Assembly (NCBI RefSeq): GCF_018691265.1
Contig: NW_024881316.1
Span: forward strand, 9,608,819 to 9,672,818
Length of the DNA: 64,000 nt
Origin: Tyto alba
Lineage: Eukaryota > Chordata > Aves > Strigiformes > Tytonidae
Direction of reading: 5' to 3'
The notes below the pieces were generated by a model that did not search any database, was not told the DNA's origin, and saw only the letters and a list, made by a program, of their open reading frames with translations. Positions 48,675-61,400 of the stretch are shown one piece after another; position 1 is the first letter of the stretch; every line of letters starts with the position of its first letter. The translations under genes and the position numbers were made by a program.

Positions 48675-50297
48675 CCCAAACCAAAAAACAACAGGACAAT
48701 GCATGCTTGTCTCAGAAAAAGCATCTTGCTCAGCATGTTGTAAAATCTCAGTCAATTACATAATGAACTATTAGAGAAGAGCAGACAAATGTAGACATGT
48801 TTTTGCTTGTGTTTCTGTTTTCAAATGAACAATGCACAAAGTCCAACAGCTAGAACTACAAATGGTTGCATACAAAGAAAAGATGTGGGTTCATGATAAT
48901 TTTTGAAGAATAAAATGATAAATACATATATCTTTGTACTTTACACCTTCTCCAAGAAGTTGAACAATATATGCACCTTAGCTGGCTTTAGTTTTTATCA
49001 TTCTTTGAGAATTCAATCATATTCAATAATACATTGGTATCGAGCATACTGCTCACTAATTAAATTTATATATTATTAGAAATACTTGACATTAAAATAT
49101 TTAAGTTCATTTTCTGAATCCTAATGAGTGCATTATTTTTTTAATCCAGTATTGTATATACTACTCTTGAGGATCTACTGAGGATAGAGTGCATTAAAAA
49201 TATAATTGTCTTTAAACCCTGGTAGATTAATATTTGTCATGATTTACTCTGTCTGTTTTGTATTTGCTCTAAAGTTGTTTTTCCCTCTCTGAATCATGTA
49301 TTGATGATTCAAATGTAAGATTATGTTATAATAATAACAGCAATGTAAGCAAATCACCACATGTTAATGTATTTTTTTTTAAAAAATAACAAACTTTATC
49401 TCATGCCTGAACACTCTTTTAGCTGAAGTGACAACATTTTAAAGAAAGACAATATCCTGCAAGAACAGACAAACATATTCTTCTATGGCCAATAGTAGAT
49501 GGAAAAGATCTATGGAAAATTGGATAAAAATTATGAAAGTCTATTACACTTTGTAGTATGTTATTTTAATATTTCCTCTGAATCCAAATCTGCATTTAAA
49601 TATCTCAGAAAATTGTCACCAAGTAGATTTTAAATTGCCATCAGTTTACCTTTCCTTTAAGTTAGAAACAAATCATAAATATATTCAAAATCTTTTAGTA
49701 GTTTAAAAAAAAAAAAAAATGACATGCCAATTTTCCATCAGTCATACCTAAGAGCCTCTTAGGTCTCCCTCTTTGAAGAAGCACATTAAAGGGGGTCAAA
49801 GGTTTCACAAATAAATTGGTTGGCAAGCAATATCAATGGTGCCCTAGACTGACCTGGTATATAATTGTTTGCATATCATTGCAGTAAAAGCAACAACGTG
49901 TTTAATCTGTGTGTGTTTATTCTGATCTGTATATGGACCTTAAGGGTCAATGCGATTTACTCACATTTACTGTTGGTTATTAAAAATGCTGAATAAAGTG
50001 ATGGAAAGGTGTTAGAAGGCATTTGCAATTATGAAAGAAAATGACAGTCCACAAGGAACTGCTTACTCAGAACTTTATCACAAGGGTGTTGGGGTTTTTT
50101 TCTACTCTATTTTCACAAAGCTTTATAACTCACAGCTTGAAAGAAACATATCAAAGCATTTTTTTTGCCTTCAGTAAATGGATGGCAGGACTGATCTTTC
50201 CTCCCTGGATCTTACATGATCATGACTATTGCAAAATTATGGGTGTGGAAAATACAAGGAATACAATATTTTTCACTGCCCCGGTTGGTTTGGTTGG

Positions 50298-50361
50298 ATT
50301 TGTTTTGTTTTGTTTTGTTTTGTTTTGTTTTGTTTTGTTTTGTTTTGTTTTGTTTTGTTTT
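50298..50361. repeat. (TTTTG)12 pentanucleotide microsatellite
   Basis: Twelve perfect TTTTG units, G at every fifth base from 50302 to 50357. It produces repetitive hydrophobic frames on the plus strand and K/N/Q/T-rich ones on the minus strand. These are repeat artefacts, not genes. Confidence 0.98.
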
Positions 50362-53300
50362 CCTTAGGCAGTTAAATAGCATTGTTAAAATTGCTAGATT
50401 TTTCCCAAAACTGAGAAGGAATATCAGAGTGCTCCCTACACAGGACCCCACTGAAGTCAGTAGAAAAATTTCTATTCACTTCAAGGGATTTTGGTTTTCT
50501 CTGTGCAGCGAAGAATTTTCTGAGTCTCTTGAAACTTAATATTCGATCAGGACCTGAAAGAAATTGTTCAGCCTTTAAATTTAAAGTTGATTTTACTTTA
50601 CAGTTCTATCTTACTCAGTTATTTTACTCCACTGGGAATCTCTAAATGAAATTAAAGTAAAAGAGAAGAAATGAGGAAAAGAAGAGACAAGTTGGAACAG
50701 AAAGCATGAGCAAAACAAGAACGTGAAGACAGAAATAACACAGGAGCAAAGACCAAAAACAGCAAATGAATGCAGGTGGAAGACAACAAGTCTTCAATTT
50801 AATATACTATAATAAGCGAGTCTGTAGATTTAAACACATGATTAGAGGAATAGAAATCAAAGGCCCATTCAAAGGTTTAAACCAGTTACATCTTAGCTGA
50901 TGCACCTCGCTCCGTCAGTTTCTCTGCAAGCAAAGGATAACGGGAAGGACCAATATAGGAAAACATTTTTATAGCTCACAAGCCTTAACAAAGTCCAACT
51001 GCAGCACCCCTTTGGAGACAAAAATATCAAATGAAAAAGTTGCAGCTTTTTAAAATCAATTAATGCCTGCCTTCAGTAAAGCAGTGCTTAGAGAACCTGG
51101 CAAATGTTTCTTGTTCTAAATCCAGAACTTTCTCAGGAGAGGTGGCAATAGTCACTATTTTTAGAGATGAGTCTGGATCATCCTTATCCATGTAAATAAT
51201 ACAGAAGTGGTCATAAATTTTCAACCAAAATTATGACAGAACTGAGAATTCCATGAAATCATCATTTTTGATGAGTTTTTTTAATTTTCTGTCAAGACTG
51301 TCTAAGCAAGGTCTTTCACTTGGGCCTTTGCCATTCAGCATCAAAACCAGCTGATTTACTGTACCCAGTCAAAATGCTTCCTGACAGAAAAATTAGATAT
51401 GAAATCCCTGTTTCACAGATGTTCCATAAAAACCACACTTCGTACCCAGAGGTTCAGTGTCGTACTCAGAAGCACAGACAGGAAGACCTGGAGCTGTACC
51501 ATCATCCCTGGGCTTACATTTTATTTACTGTTAAGTATAGTTAAGGTAAAAGTTATTCTTGATCATTTCCTTGCTATTCTCCTGCATACAAATGCTCCGC
51601 TAATCTTCTCGGAAAGTCCTTGCTCCCCACCTCCTCAGTATGGCCCCAGGATAGCAAAACATGTAAGATCAGCTTTAAGCAGTAGCAGGAGGGCTAAGGT
51701 ACATACTGAGGTACTCTGCAGAATCAGGACTCGAAACTGGAGTTTTTCATGCAGTCAAGAGATTTCTTGCCCTCTATCCACTTTGTTGAATGCCCAGTAC
51801 TGGAAATTAGCAAAGTAGTTTCAGCACACAGTCAAGTTGTAATTTTTCTGTTTGTTACCTTACAGGGACTTGTCTAGCAATTGTACTCGATCATCTCTCT
51901 TGATATATCTCTTATTTTGCTAAATACCATGAACTACAATGCAGCCACTCTGAGAAGTTGTATCTCCGCAGGGTGCAACAGCATTATAAAATGCTGGTTG
52001 CCATTTTTCATTTGTTCCTCTAAGAGACAAGCCCCTTTTGGCCACTGGTAAAACTTTTGAAGTTCCTTGTTTTGCAGCAGTGCATTTAAACCATGTATCC
52101 AGGACACAGAATTACTGCAGTCAGATGCAGTCCTCCTAGCTGGAGCACAAGCCTCACAGGGAGCCAGCTGAAAAATTCCTTGCTACCATCAAAGTAAGCA
52201 ATTCTTGCCTTTCATCATCATTTCCCCATAGGGAGAAACAGCCTGGGCTACCTGATGGATGGTTGGGTACCACAGGTCTGATGCCCAGGAGCGTGCATGG
52301 GAGTTGTTTAGCTGCAATCACAACCCCAGAGCAGAGACTGGGTCAGGAATGAAGCAAAAGTACTGCCCTTTGCAGGTCACATTTCTGCACTCTGATGCTT
52401 CTTTCAGGTCACACTATCAAATATTCTTAGACATTTGCAAGTGGATCTTTATATACAAGAAGGAAAAGCACTGATTTATCTATGAGCCTCTTTAATGGAT
52501 TTACTTACTAGCAGGACAATAACATATCTGAGAACCAATTATTCATGAAAATGTGTATTTGATTTTGACTGAAAGGTGTGTGTGTTACATCTGCTTTATT
52601 TCCTTACCTGCCATGTCAATAGTAAATAAATGAACTCAGTAATACAGAACTGCAAGTTTCACCAAGTCAGCTTCAACTAATTAATGTTCATGTTTTTACT
52701 ACATGCAGCAGTTTAAACACAAACTTTTCTTGGAAAACAAAAAGGACAAATATATAAAAGCAGGCAATTATATTTTACTAAGACGTTCCTCAACCTAAGA
52801 AAATACACTTGATATGCTTTTAAAAATATACTTCATTCATTTCAAGGAAGACATTTCATCCAATTTATATTATCCTAACAGAGCTTAGTTTGATTGTTCA
52901 GATGTGTCTGTGTAACTAAGTGTTTTCTTTGCTTTGATTTCGGAATTCTCTGTTTCTGAAATATTAAGTGTATAATCACTAAGTGTACTTTCCTGTTTAC
53001 GAAAAAAAGCCACTAAACTTCCACTCTCCATCTATGAGCTTTTGGCAAGAGTTGATACAACTGTGGTAGAAGGTGATTAATGGAAGGCAAATAAAGGAGT
53101 AATTAATCAAACCACATAAGAAAATGAAAATAAAAAATGATACAGAGACTCACGAGAAAAGTCTAAACTCCTTGTGCTTTGGCACCAATGAAAACACAAA
53201 GGCTAAGAAGTTCATGAATGTGCTTCAATTAATCTGTATGCGTACTGCAATGCTCTTTAGTTTGGTTCATTTAAATCTGAAATTCCCTACCCCGTTGATG

Positions 53301-54858
53301 TCAGCTAGTTAGCCAAGATGGTGCATTACTGTTATGATCACTGCAGCGCATATAATTTAGATTTATCTCTTTAGGGACTCAGCTCCACCCCCTGCTAGCT
53401 AATATGCTCACCATGTTTAATGATGCAAAAAATTTCCCTGAGTACAGGTTATTTATCTTTATCAGGGGCTGCTTTTGGCTGGCTGTCAGTTATCAGCCAG
53501 AATATTTGTTCCTAAATGGTTTGTACTCATCCATATTCCAGGGCAATTCTGAGGCCCATATTATCACTGATGTTTGCAATAAAAGTGTTTCAGTTCTTCA
53601 GATACACCTTAGTAATACTGATTTATGACTCTGGACTGGCTATATTTCTGATGCAGTGATATGAACCCTGAAATATCTGTCATGGAAGTGAAATATCTAT
53701 CCAAAATCTCAGAAACAAAACCCACTTGTAGGGGTCTTGAAGAAATATGAGGAATGAAGATATTTCTTTGAATACATTTTGAGGGAAATGAGTCAGAGGT
53801 GAGTTTTTTAAATTGAAGATCTGTAGAAAATAAAATAAAATTAGGAACAGACCAGTGAAAATAAGATAGATGAAAGTAGGAGGAAAAGGAACAGTGAGAA
53901 GGAGACAAGTCTGGACAGAAAGGTAAGGAGACAAAAAAAAGAAATGAGAAGGGAAAGAATTTTTGCTGCACCAGATGAGTGAACATTTTCAGCTATAAGA
54001 CTGACAACAATAGTTGGAAAAGCAGAAAACTAAAGCTTATGACTTGAAAGTTCTTCCCTGCACATCAATGTGAACAAGCACCCAGCCTAAAAGTGAAAGG
54101 CAGATATCCCAAGAGGAGAAACATTTCAAAACGCTGAACGCAGTTCTGCAGCACAAATGTGAGAGTTATGCTACAGGTCAAAGAGGAAACCAGCAAGTCT
54201 GTCAAGTAAGAAAGACTGAAGATATGAAATAAGTAAATTTCAATATTTTATAGTTTTAACTAGGATGGCAATAAGGGCAGCAACTGCATGTCAGATTTGA
54301 TGTATGCGGTATAATAGGCTGGATTTGCTTTTCAGAGCATGCGAACATCTGTGGCACAGAGATTCCCAAGCTCACAACAACCAAGCCTATGCCAAAACTG
54401 GAAGCAACAGCGCCAGACATGCTCTCTCCAGGGTGTCATGCTGAGATATCACGGCTTTGCTGCTTCCCAGAACTGAGCTAATGCCTGAGCTATGCTGGAG
54501 AGCCTCACCAGTTTGTTCAGAGCAAGTTCAGGTATCTCTAACAAAAGACATTCTTCAGAGAGTAAGAAGAGCTAAATCCCCAGTTTATATCCCTCACCTG
54601 TTTCTATAAGGCCACAGTAATGCCCAGCAATGTTATTATCTTCTTACTATCTATGCACCCGCTTGGTAGGTAGAGTCACATAATTAGAGGAGGACCACGA
54701 GGCCATCCATAATTCAAACAAAATTTGGTCTTGAAGCTGGCTCATATAAGGCTGCCTTCAACTCAGGAACATGTATAAGTGTCAACTGAACAATTTTCAT
54801 TCTGAAGCTTCCATCTAGCAGACAGGTCTTCCCTAGGGCCAGCACATGCATACTACAT
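50362..54858. other. AT-rich noncoding stretch, no gene seen
   Basis: No supported gene. Two purine-rich segments (about 50640-50770 and 53810-53960) give long charged or, on the opposite strand, hydrophobic frames by composition alone. A 139-codon plus-strand frame at 51399-51818 has no recognised motif. Confidence 0.55.
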
Positions 54859-55470
54859 TGTCGTGGTTTAACCCCAACTAGCAACTAAACATCATGCAGC
54901 TGCTTGATCACTTCTCCTCCCACCCCACTGGGATGGGGAGGAGAATCAGAAAGAAAAAAGGTAAAACTTGTGCGTTAAGTTTTACAACTGAAATAAAATA
55001 TAATTAAATCATTAATAAAATTATTGATAAAATTAATAATAATAATAATAATAATCATTATGATTATGATAAATGAAGATAGCAAAAAGAGAGGAAAATA
55101 AACCATAAGAAAAACAAGTGATGCACAATGCAATTGTTAAACCCCCACTGACTGATGACCAGCCAGCCCCCAGGCAGCAATGCACCCCCTCCCAGCCAAC
55201 TCCCCTCAGATTATACACTGGGCATGGCATTCTATGGTATGGAATATCCCTTTGTCTAGTTTGGGTGAGCTATCCTGGCCATGCTTCCTCCCAGCTTCTT
55301 GTGCATTTCCTAGCTGGCAGATCATGGGAAACTGAAAAATCCTTGACTTAGGATAAGTGCTACTTAGCAAGAACTAAAACATTATTGCATTATCAACATT
55401 ACTCTCACACTAAATCCAAGACACAGCACTGTACCAGCTACTAGGAAGAAAGTTAACTCTGTCCTGGCAC
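54859..55470 (-). mobile_element. Avian endogenous-retrovirus LTR, solo
   Basis: The plus strand begins TGTCGTGGTTTAACCCCAAC, a terminus that I recognise from a very common neoavian (songbird-type) LTR family. It continues through that family's blocks in order: a CCACTGGGATGGGGAGGAG stretch, CAAGTGATGCACAATGCAAT, a TATA-like site (GTGTATAAT on the minus strand, 55210-55218), GGTATGGAATATCCCTTTG and ACTGTACCAGCTACTAGGAA. Orientation is minus from the TATA position. The far end (about 55460-55470) lacks the expected terminal bases, so it is slightly truncated or diverged, and no target duplication is seen. No retroviral coding region adjoins it. An (AAT)n run at 55033-55056 lies inside. Confidence 0.92.
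55033..55056. repeat. (AAT)n microsatellite inside the LTR
   Basis: Seven to eight AAT units in an AT-rich part of the LTR, probably grown after insertion. Confidence 0.9.
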
Positions 55471-58400
55471 GTTGCAGTGATTTGTGTCTCTCTGGAATTG
55501 CCAGGGGGGCAGCATACTTTTTCCAAATGTTTCAGTAGTGTTTCTGGCTTCTGCACTTGTTCCAGAGTAAAGTTACAGAACACTGGAGGTACCTGCTGTC
55601 CTACTTACTGAATAGTGTTGAACATCTGGCTGCATGTACCCAATGGATTTTGTAACCACCCAGCTACAGAGTCATTACAATATAGCCCTACCAGAAGTTA
55701 TGGCCAGTTCAGATCTGCTGGTTGAGCTACTCAGGTGCTTGTCTCTCTTCCCCCTTGTCCTTCACATTTCTCTGTGGTCTAGTGGCTCAGGTCTGTATGA
55801 GGGCAAGGATCTGTGTTCAAAACCTTTTCTTTGCTGTGTTGAAGTAGGAGGTGTCTGCTTTTTGAGAAGGCTATTAACAATAATGTTTATTATAACAAAA
55901 GTAGAAAGACTGGAAATAAAGTGGGTAACCAGAGATGTACAGTGGAAGAATAAACCCCTTTACTGATTTCTGAAGAGCTAAAACATCTGGCTGATTTTTA
56001 ATATATAAATTTTGGATAAATTTCCCGAATCTTTATGGTGAAAAGGAGGATACACTCTGTATACATGAAAAAGCATTGCAATGGACGTTCTCATTTTTAA
56101 TGTACTTGCAACATTGAAACTGTTACGTGTTAAATTATTTACATGAAGTTTATAACCACAAGAGAAAAAAATACCCTAAAACTGTGTAAGATATGATTAA
56201 TTTCCTTCAAAAGCCAATTAAATGTTTTCAGCCTACATCACGTACAAATGTTAGCATCACAACCAGTAAACAGCATGTAGAATGGAAATACAGCACGCAT
56301 ACTCGAATTCCACTTTTGTTAGGTTTAGATGATATATTTGCTTGATTTCTACCACGACACACTCTTCCTGTTCTGAAGTTTTCCAGAAGCCTAGATTAAC
56401 GATAAAATGATCTCCAGTATAAACTTCCACAATGATAATAACATGCTGGCATAGACAGAATTCTATTACAGTGCCACTAGGATCCTCTGAGAGCATGAAA
56501 TAAACACACAGCACTCAAAAAGGAAATTAATTTGTATGTTATTCCCAGTATTACTGCTGTAAATATGCACGGACTTAACTAACTGACCATTTACTATTAA
56601 TAGGATGATATTCAATGTCACAATATTCATGTGCTATGATAAGTATTTGAAATACTCTGTGCTGTTAGATAAATTCCCTATTAGACCTATCCTTGATAAT
56701 GTGCATATTGTTTCTGAAAGCAATTTCTGAATTATTTAGAAAAGACCCGTTTTCCTCCTGAGACATAAAATGAAAATGAACTGCAGATTTTCTGCAAGTT
56801 CTTATTACCATTTGGTCTAGACCATATTATGACCAAATTATGGTGAAAACCCTTGAATAAAGTAATTTCACAGGAAGCTGTTAACCTGCTAAAGCACCAA
56901 GAAATACAGATCAGACTGAAATGAGCTTTAGTTGTATGCTTCTTGATTCAACTATTTAGATAATGTACTTTCATTTAGATCAGCAGCTAAATGTGTGAAG
57001 GATAATAGCCTTTCTTGTACAGGTATAATGAGACACCAGTGCAGTGGTAGAGAATAGCAGCAAAGAAGAAGGGAAAAAAGCATTTCTGATACCTGAAGTT
57101 CTCTCATGACAGACACTTTTTAAAAAGAATATGACTACGGAAACAACAAGCATTTATGCCAGACACTTTCATACAACTTGAGAACATGAATCTGTCACCT
57201 GATGAAAACTGATTAAGGGCCATCAAGCCCAGAAGTAGAAATTCTACTGCTATTGAGAGAAAAAATGCACAACATAAAGAGAGGGAGATATTAATGCACA
57301 TACCATCTCTTTTCTTAAGCAGAAAATAAGCAAATTTCAAAGTCAAGTTTCTTCCCTCCTCCATCCTATTGTATGTAAAATCAGTTCAGGAACTTTAGAA
57401 TGAGGATGAGACAATGTAAGGTTACTCTTCACTTTGAAGTTCTAACATATCTCTAATAAAGTCATCAGCAACTGGTTTTGGAAAATATCAGTTCAAACTG
57501 TTGGCTTATTTTCAGGTGGCAAAATATCTTCTTTAAGTACATTAATGAATATAATGATACTGATAATCTGATTTTATTTTATTTGTGTATTTGCTTTGCA
57601 GCTGAAACATATATTTTTCTGCTGCCCTAACTCACTTTGGTTATAATGCTGTTGACCTCAAAACAATGTATAAATACTTCTGAATCACTTCAGTTTTATC
57701 TTTTGTATCTATATTGGTGCACATGGCATACTGCTCCAAAAATATAATTAATCTAGGCCCTGAATCAAGTTAAAAATCACGGGAAATTTAAGCCTGGACT
57801 TTGTTGAATGGAGGTCCTTATCCTGTGATAATATTATCGACCCTATTACTATATGACTATTATTGTTAGAGCCAGTAAAAATGCAGCATTTCTATTTTTC
57901 AAGACATTTCATTATTTCAAAATTTGTCTTCACTGAAAGTGAAATTAAAATTACTGGGTTTATAATTAAAAAACAAGCAGACCTCAGACATTTCCTTCCA
58001 TTTATTTACCTTTAGAGGATTTATTATTTTTTTCAGTTACTCAGTTTTATCATCCTATACCAATGGCAGTAAATCATTATATATCATTCGAGGCAAGTCA
58101 CAACATGATGCACAATATGTTACACTGTGCACCCTTCCTGATTTGCTAGGTCACATGAGATATGTATACAAGTTTAATATACCACATAAGGGTCTACATG
58201 TGAGCTATTCGCTTAGATATTCTCCTTTCTGCGAAGAGAAATAGCAGTTATGATGCACAATTTATTTGACCTAATTTAGATGTTTACTTACTTAGCAATA
58301 TCATAAATCAAACCCTAGGAATGCCTTTTTCTTTCCACTAATCAGCATGAGCAATTTTGCACAGCTTTTGTTTGTGTGTCATAGGACACTTCAAATAATT

Positions 58401-61400
58401 TCTACCTTGGCTTTACCTTTTTATTCTGTATTATTAGAGTATTTGTAAAAACATTGTAAGACCAGCAGCAATGCTGATATTTCAGGTAGTATACCTTTAA
58501 TTTAGTTATTTGTTTTCTGTCTCCCATTTGTGTTTTAATAGAAAAGTCTAATGTTCAGCACCTTGAGCAAAAAGAAAGACTAGCATCTGTATATTAACTA
58601 AAGGTCTGGCTACTTTCAGTAGCCAGGGAAAATTATCCCAGGGATATTGAAAACACTGATCTTTTCTATCATTTGTTGCTGTTGCCATCGTTATTACAGG
58701 AAGCCAAGATGAGACCTGAACCCTGCTTGGACTCAGCACTGCAAAAAGAAAGGGAGACCAAAAGACAGAGCTGGTAGCACTGCTGAATAGAGCAGATAGG
58801 AATCCCAAATGTTTCAATCTCTAAGACAGGTCCATCTTTTTCGTTTGCATAAAGGATTTGAATTAACTTTTATCTAATGTATTTCATATATAGTTTAGCT
58901 GTTGGGGAAGGCTATTCTTTTTCTTTCAATGTAAGCATGACCAGAAAAGAAAAAAGGGAAGACACAGCAAATCTCTCTAGTGCATTGGAAGGATATATTG
59001 CAAGCCACTATTAGCAATATGCTTTATCTTTTAGGAAGAAAACACTGAGAGAAAAAGCTTATGAGTTATTTTTGCAAAAAGCTATGAGATACAAAATACC
59101 ATAACAATATATTAGAGGGGACAACATGATACAGGAGATTGTCTTGATAGCTTACATAAAATTGAAAGCTCGTGCTCTTAGTTTAGAAAACTGATGGAAG
59201 AATTATTTCTGTGTAGTGATAAATAGAAATGTAAATAAGCCTACCTGGCTGACATTCCAAGGCTAGGAATAGGAAATAAAGGTGGACCTTCACTTACTAT
59301 ATCTGCAATTCTGGAACCACAAACAGGCTACCTACATATAAAAATGCATTGCAGAGTATGTAAGGTGACAAAATGGAGCAGATGAAAGTGAGCTTGTTTT
59401 GTTTTGTTTTGCCTTGTCTGCTGGCAGTTAGGTAATATACTTACATTTGCAGAACTACTGTATGCAAACATATACTAAACATTAACTATATCATGGTTAG
59501 AAAGTGTACATTTTCATAAAGTGCCCATGAGTACACTATACCTGTTTCTAGGATTGCTTGTGTGGATTTTTATACGGATATGTAATTCACACATTTATAT
59601 GGATATGTAATATCCATTGTACTCTACATACTTTATTAATCTTATTATTGCACATGAGGTCTTTTGTGTGACTTTTGTTGCTGCTTTTTACCCATTCTCA
59701 CAAAATATTGATTACTCTCAGTTTCCACTTACTTGAGAATCACCAAGAAATTCCCTGTCTTACAGGGAAGTTGGGGGGTTTTGTGTCTTCTATTTTGAAA
59801 GAACAGTCTGATTTCAATGCTTTGCAGGATCAGGGATCAAAGCCCAAAGTGTGTCAGATTCTATACTCACTCTATACAAAGTGTAATTCATATCCCATGG
59901 AAAATCTTAGTCATTTTTTTGTCATCCTGAAATAAAATCAAGAGTAAAAACTTATTCACACCCCAAGGACATACTAGGAGGCAATGAGTGGTGTAATCAA
60001 GTCTCAGTTTATATAAAAATACAGCATCTGATATACCTGAACTTTAAATTCCCATGAGACACTATAGCAGATCAGCTAGGTAAAGACTCCTACTGCCAAC
60101 CAAAAAACCTGGTCTTTTCATTTTCTTTGAGGAGGATTACAGTGCAAAAAGTTTTTAAAACATATTTTTCTAGGACATTTTTATATATATATAACCCTGT
60201 ACTTTCAAATGCCACTAATGTTTTAAGAATGCAGCATTCAAGAATTTATTCATAAAAGCCATAATCCATACTGGATAGAGAATACAGTAATGAGAAAGGA
60301 AGTAGAAAAGCATACAAAGGAAATAATCACTTCAGACTTTGCAATATAAAACAAAATCCTATTCAAAGTCTGTCAAGGTAACTGAGAATCTTTCCCATAT
60401 ATTCAGTGATCTTTGGTTCAGACTACACTGGTGCTCACTGTATCTCTTTTTTGTTTCCTATTCATTTAGAAGATTTTGTATTACATTAATGCGTCACATA
60501 CTGCAGATTTTGAGGCCTTCTCTAGCTCTAAAATCTGGCTTGAAATATGAGATTGGATGGTAATAAGGCAAAGGAGTACTTTTTCTGGATATAAGCAGGA
60601 GTCTAAGTTCTGCTGGAGTTTTCATCAAGCGTAACACTAGCCCAGATAACCCTTACACTATTAAAATACTTCTATATGTACATAAATAAAAGTTGTAGTA
60701 AGAAATGCAAGTGTCAGAAATTTATTCATGCTTTGTATCCTCAAAGTAATGCAGAACACACAAACACTTAACTTAGTGAATTATGGGCCTTTGCTATAAG
60801 CGAAATAGAAATCTGCCACAAGAGAAGGACAGCAGTGACTGATTCCAGGTAAGTGTTTCTCTAAAATGAAATGAGAGCTATTTGGTATAAATCACTCTGC
60901 TTCCCCCTTGTGCTTCTCTTTGTAACCAAACTACATAGCCATGTGAAGAAAAAAACAGTTTGCAAGTGGCAGCAAAATGAACCCGCTGCCTATTTTCACC
61001 ATAGCAGAGCTCCAGGAAGGGAAGGGCTATGGTGTGGCTACAGCAGCAGGCTTCCCTGCCCTCTGAGCATTGCTTTTGGGATACTGCTGTGGAAACCTAG
61101 GTCTGCTACTGCTTTCTAAAAGGCAAAGAGCTTAAGTCTAGTATCTCAGATCTCCAGGCTAACAAGGCCCTTCTTCTCTGCCTTTGCTTCCCACGGTGGG
61201 AAAATTGTCACGCCAACAAGGTCTAGTCTGCTATCCTTTAGCAACAATATTTGGATTTTATTTGTACCACTGTGAAGCTTTGAAGCAGCTCTGCTGTAAC
61301 ATGTGGTTTGATCTTCCCTCTTTTTCTGTGAACATTAACCATTGCCTGGAAACATCCCTCTAGAAACCTTGTTAAATGTCTGGCTCCAGGGATCTCATGG

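Larger units (their letters stand above)
39441..50297. other. AT-rich noncoding stretch, no gene seen
   Basis: Nearly 11 kb without any feature that I can support beyond simple repeats: (CA)n at 47972-48002, A18 at 48657-48674 and A15 at 49705-49719. Short frames (for example 42335-42694, both strands) are unrecognised. Confidence 0.55.

Noticed and set aside
50041..50539. Frames with repeated FCFVL or K/Q/N/T-rich residues
   Set aside because: Direct translation of the (TTTTG)n microsatellite.
53609..53986. Hydrophobic minus-strand frames resembling membrane proteins
   Set aside because: Explained by purine-rich composition of the plus strand; no recognisable family and no regular helix spacing.
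54665..54730. Possible degraded CR1 end (AGAGTCACATAATTAGAGG)
   Set aside because: Too diverged; no clear GGAAGGGACCT-type core.
60801..60848. 48-nt plus-strand segment before a GTAAGTG donor
   Set aside because: Acceptor only moderate, segment too short to judge, no link to other exons.
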